Below, in pieces: positions 62,444 through 64,000 of a stretch of DNA of 64,000 nt (positions are counted from its first letter, which is position 1; the number at the start of each line of letters is the position of its first letter). Source of the DNA: Lachnospiraceae bacterium oral taxon 096 (GTDB lineage Bacteria; Bacillota; Clostridia; Lachnospirales; Lachnospiraceae). The stretch is from positions 1,947,001 to 2,011,000 of the forward strand of contig CP073340.1 in the NCBI GenBank assembly GCA_018141845.1. Reading direction: 5' to 3'. Below the pieces are notes generated by a model, which saw nothing but the letters and a program-made list of their open reading frames with translations, was not told where the DNA came from and did no database searches. Both the position numbers and the translations under genes were made by a program.

Positions 62444-63247
62444 CTATCCCAAAAACATCACGGCAAAAAAGACAATTGGTGCTGTAAATAGCATGCTATC
62501 AAAGCGATCCAAAATCCCACCGTGACCTGGAATGAGATTTCCATAGTCCTTTATCTCATGATTTCGCTTGATTGCTGATGCGGCTAAATCGCCAATCTGT
62601 GAAACTATGGCACCAAGTGCACAGCCAACTGTACAAGCTAGAAGCGGATTTTCCACCTCTACCATATAGTTCCTTACAAAGTTTGCATAAATATACGCAA
62701 TCAACGCTGCTCCACAAACTCCACCAATACAACCTTCTAACGATTTTTTCGGACTTAATTTTGGGGTCACCTTATGTTTTCCAATCAACATTCCAACTGC
62801 ATAGGCACAGGTATCACTTCCCCAACTCGAAATCAAAATCAACCACGCCAAGAGCTTTCCATCTTTGAGTGCCCTTGTCTGATAGAGAAAGGAAAATAAC
62901 ACTGCCACATAAAACAGCCCAAAAAAACTCGCTGTGATTTCTTCTGTCTTATACTCTGGAAAGGTAAATACATAGATGACCATCTCCAAAAGAAGCATCA
63001 CAACAAATAAAATCACCTCATATTCTGAAGAAATTTTAAAATACAAGAGTGCATAGTAAACCACTGCACCAATGTATCCAATCCAAGACACTGCCTTTTT
63101 TTCAATCTTTAGTACTCGATAAAGTTCAAACATCCCAATCAAAGAAATCAACAGGGATATCGCCCAAAGTGGCAGTCCTCCCACAAAGATAAAAACGATT
63201 GCCAAAATGAGAAGAACAATTCCACTTACTAATCTGGTCCAAAACAT
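62444..63247 (-). CDS. cdsA: Phosphatidate cytidylyltransferase
   Basis: Makes CDP-diacylglycerol. 267 residues, eight or so membrane helices, CTP/metal motif SWGSDTCAYAVG and the family signature KRNHEIKDYGNLIPGHGGILDRFDS near the C-terminus. Shares one base with the end of uppS. Confidence 0.95.
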   Translation of the reverse strand: MFWTRLVSGIVLLILAIVFIFVGGLPLWAISLLISLIGMFELYRVLKIEKKAVSWIGYIGAVVYYALLYFKISSEYEVILFVVMLLLEMVIYVFTFPEYKTEEITASFFGLFYVAVLFSFLYQTRALKDGKLLAWLILISSWGSDTCAYAVGMLIGKHKVTPKLSPKKSLEGCIGGVCGAALIAYIYANFVRNYMVEVENPLLACTVGCALGAIVSQIGDLAASAIKRNHEIKDYGNLIPGHGGILDRFDSMLFTAPIVFFAVMFLG

Positions 63248-63945
63248 TATCTGCCTCCAAACCTTCTCTCTCTTTTATTATACGCTGCAATCGCATTTTG
63301 CAACTCTTCCTCATCAAAATCTGGCCACAATACATCCGTCACATAGATTTCGCTGTAGGCCAGTTGCCAAAGCAAGTAATTAGATAATCTCAACTCTCCA
63401 CTTGTGCGAATTAATAAATCTGGATCAGGAAGACCTGCTGTATCGAGGTGATCGGCAACAAATTGTTCAGTAATCCCTTCTACATCATAGGGACTTTCCC
63501 TGTACTCCTTAAGCATTTTCTGAACCGCACGACGAATTTCATCTCGGCCTCCATAATTGATGGCAATCGTAAATGTCATTCCTGTGTTGTCCTTTGTTGT
63601 CTCCACCAACTTGTCAATGCCCTCGATGATATCTGCGTCAAATCTTCGCTTATCACCAATCATCTTTACACGCACATTTTTTTCCGCAGCAATCTTTAAC
63701 AGTCTCTTCATATAGAAGCGGAATAGTTTCATCAATGCCCCCACTTCTTCGGCACTTCTCTTCCAATTTTCTGTAGAAAATCCATATACTGTCAAATAGT
63801 CGATTCCCGTCTTTGCACAGACAGTAACCATTTTTTCCAAGGTCTCACAACCAGCCTTATGCCCCATTGCCCTTGGCAAAAGTCGCTTCTTTGCCCATCT
63901 GCCATTTCCATCCAAAATAATGGCCACATGTTTTGGAATTACCAT
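63247..63945 (-). CDS. uppS: Undecaprenyl diphosphate synthase
   Basis: cis-Prenyltransferase producing the cell-wall lipid carrier. 232 residues with HVAIILDGNGRWAKKR (catalytic Asp), GHKAGCETLE, YGFSTENWKR, and DLLIRTSGELRLSNYLLWQLAYSE. GGGAGG six bases before ATG. Confidence 0.96.
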   Translation of the reverse strand: MVIPKHVAIILDGNGRWAKKRLLPRAMGHKAGCETLEKMVTVCAKTGIDYLTVYGFSTENWKRSAEEVGALMKLFRFYMKRLLKIAAEKNVRVKMIGDKRRFDADIIEGIDKLVETTKDNTGMTFTIAINYGGRDEIRRAVQKMLKEYRESPYDVEGITEQFVADHLDTAGLPDPDLLIRTSGELRLSNYLLWQLAYSEIYVTDVLWPDFDEEELQNAIAAYNKRERRFGGR

Positions 63946-63969
63946 ATTTTCCTCCCTACTGATATAGGA

Positions 63970-63995
63970 TTGGGCAGGCCATATTGCCTGCCCAA
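63970..63995. terminator. GC-rich hairpin upstream of uppS
   Basis: Ten-bp stem TTGGGCAGGC/GCCTGCCCAA around 63970-63995, 25 bases before the uppS start codon. No T-tract on the minus strand, so perhaps an attenuator or transcript end of the upstream gene beyond the window. Confidence 0.45.
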
Positions 63996-64000
63996 ATCAT

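Overview
The window (about 38-40% GC by eye) looks like the chromosome of an anaerobic low-GC Clostridia, most likely a Lachnospiraceae relative. The evidence is a Gram-positive PolC, RqcH, a flavodiiron protein, queH, a lysine riboswitch ahead of dapA, a CTP-type pyrG leader and AAGGAGG-type ribosome binding sites. All calls come from reading motifs and context; no database search was run.

Layout. 1-14.4 kb: fprA faces pyrG, which has its own promoter and a GGGC-start attenuator. Next come two minus-strand transcription units: a six-gene operon (4-TM protein, TVP38 protein, Fe-S reductase, second TVP38 protein, DUF2064-glycosyltransferase fusion, kinase-fold protein), and an ABC importer with a nucleoside hydrolase and a lipoprotein rhodanese. 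Together they resemble the E. coli ydjXYZ-ynjABCDE neighbourhood. 14.4-23.8 kb: a six-gene operon with three different large dynamin-like GTPases, a membrane-anchored hendecad coiled-coil protein and two unknown proteins. It is read from a promoter whose spacer is a (TA)n tract. This is the best candidate for an undescribed system. 23.9-25.4 kb: a solitary tnpB element (IS1341 type) inserted just upstream of an M18 aminopeptidase gene. 26.8-43.5 kb: housekeeping genes (HPr, queH, rpoD, birA, argF, an rRNA/tRNA methyltransferase, nadE, purA-purB-purF-purC, dapB-dapA behind a lysine riboswitch, rqcH, a PH-domain protein). 43.6-51.5 kb: accessory DNA with an NYN protein, an IS110-family element, a secreted cell-wall-binding protein, a lone HicB, a duplicated and partly decayed three-gene mini-operon (basic peptide, small membrane protein, ribbon-helix-helix protein) and a prophage relic. 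The relic holds a broken antirepressor, a YjcQ protein and a frameshifted minor head protein with a toxin-like tail and a possible immunity gene. 51.5-52.0 kb: four tRNA genes (Thr, Glu, Glu, Pro). 52.1-64 kb: a membrane-tethered sigma-like protein, then polC-ispG-rseP-dxr-cdsA-uppS, the conserved Firmicutes replication/isoprenoid/lipid block.

How the parts work together. The right-hand block couples undecaprenyl carrier and phospholipid precursor synthesis with site-2 proteolysis and replication. The central block makes purines, lysine/diaminopimelate, NAD and arginine precursors. The dynamin operon and the Ydj/Ynj-like cluster are both membrane-centred systems of unknown purpose; the first has features expected of a stress or phage-defence module, but no function is proven by sequence alone.
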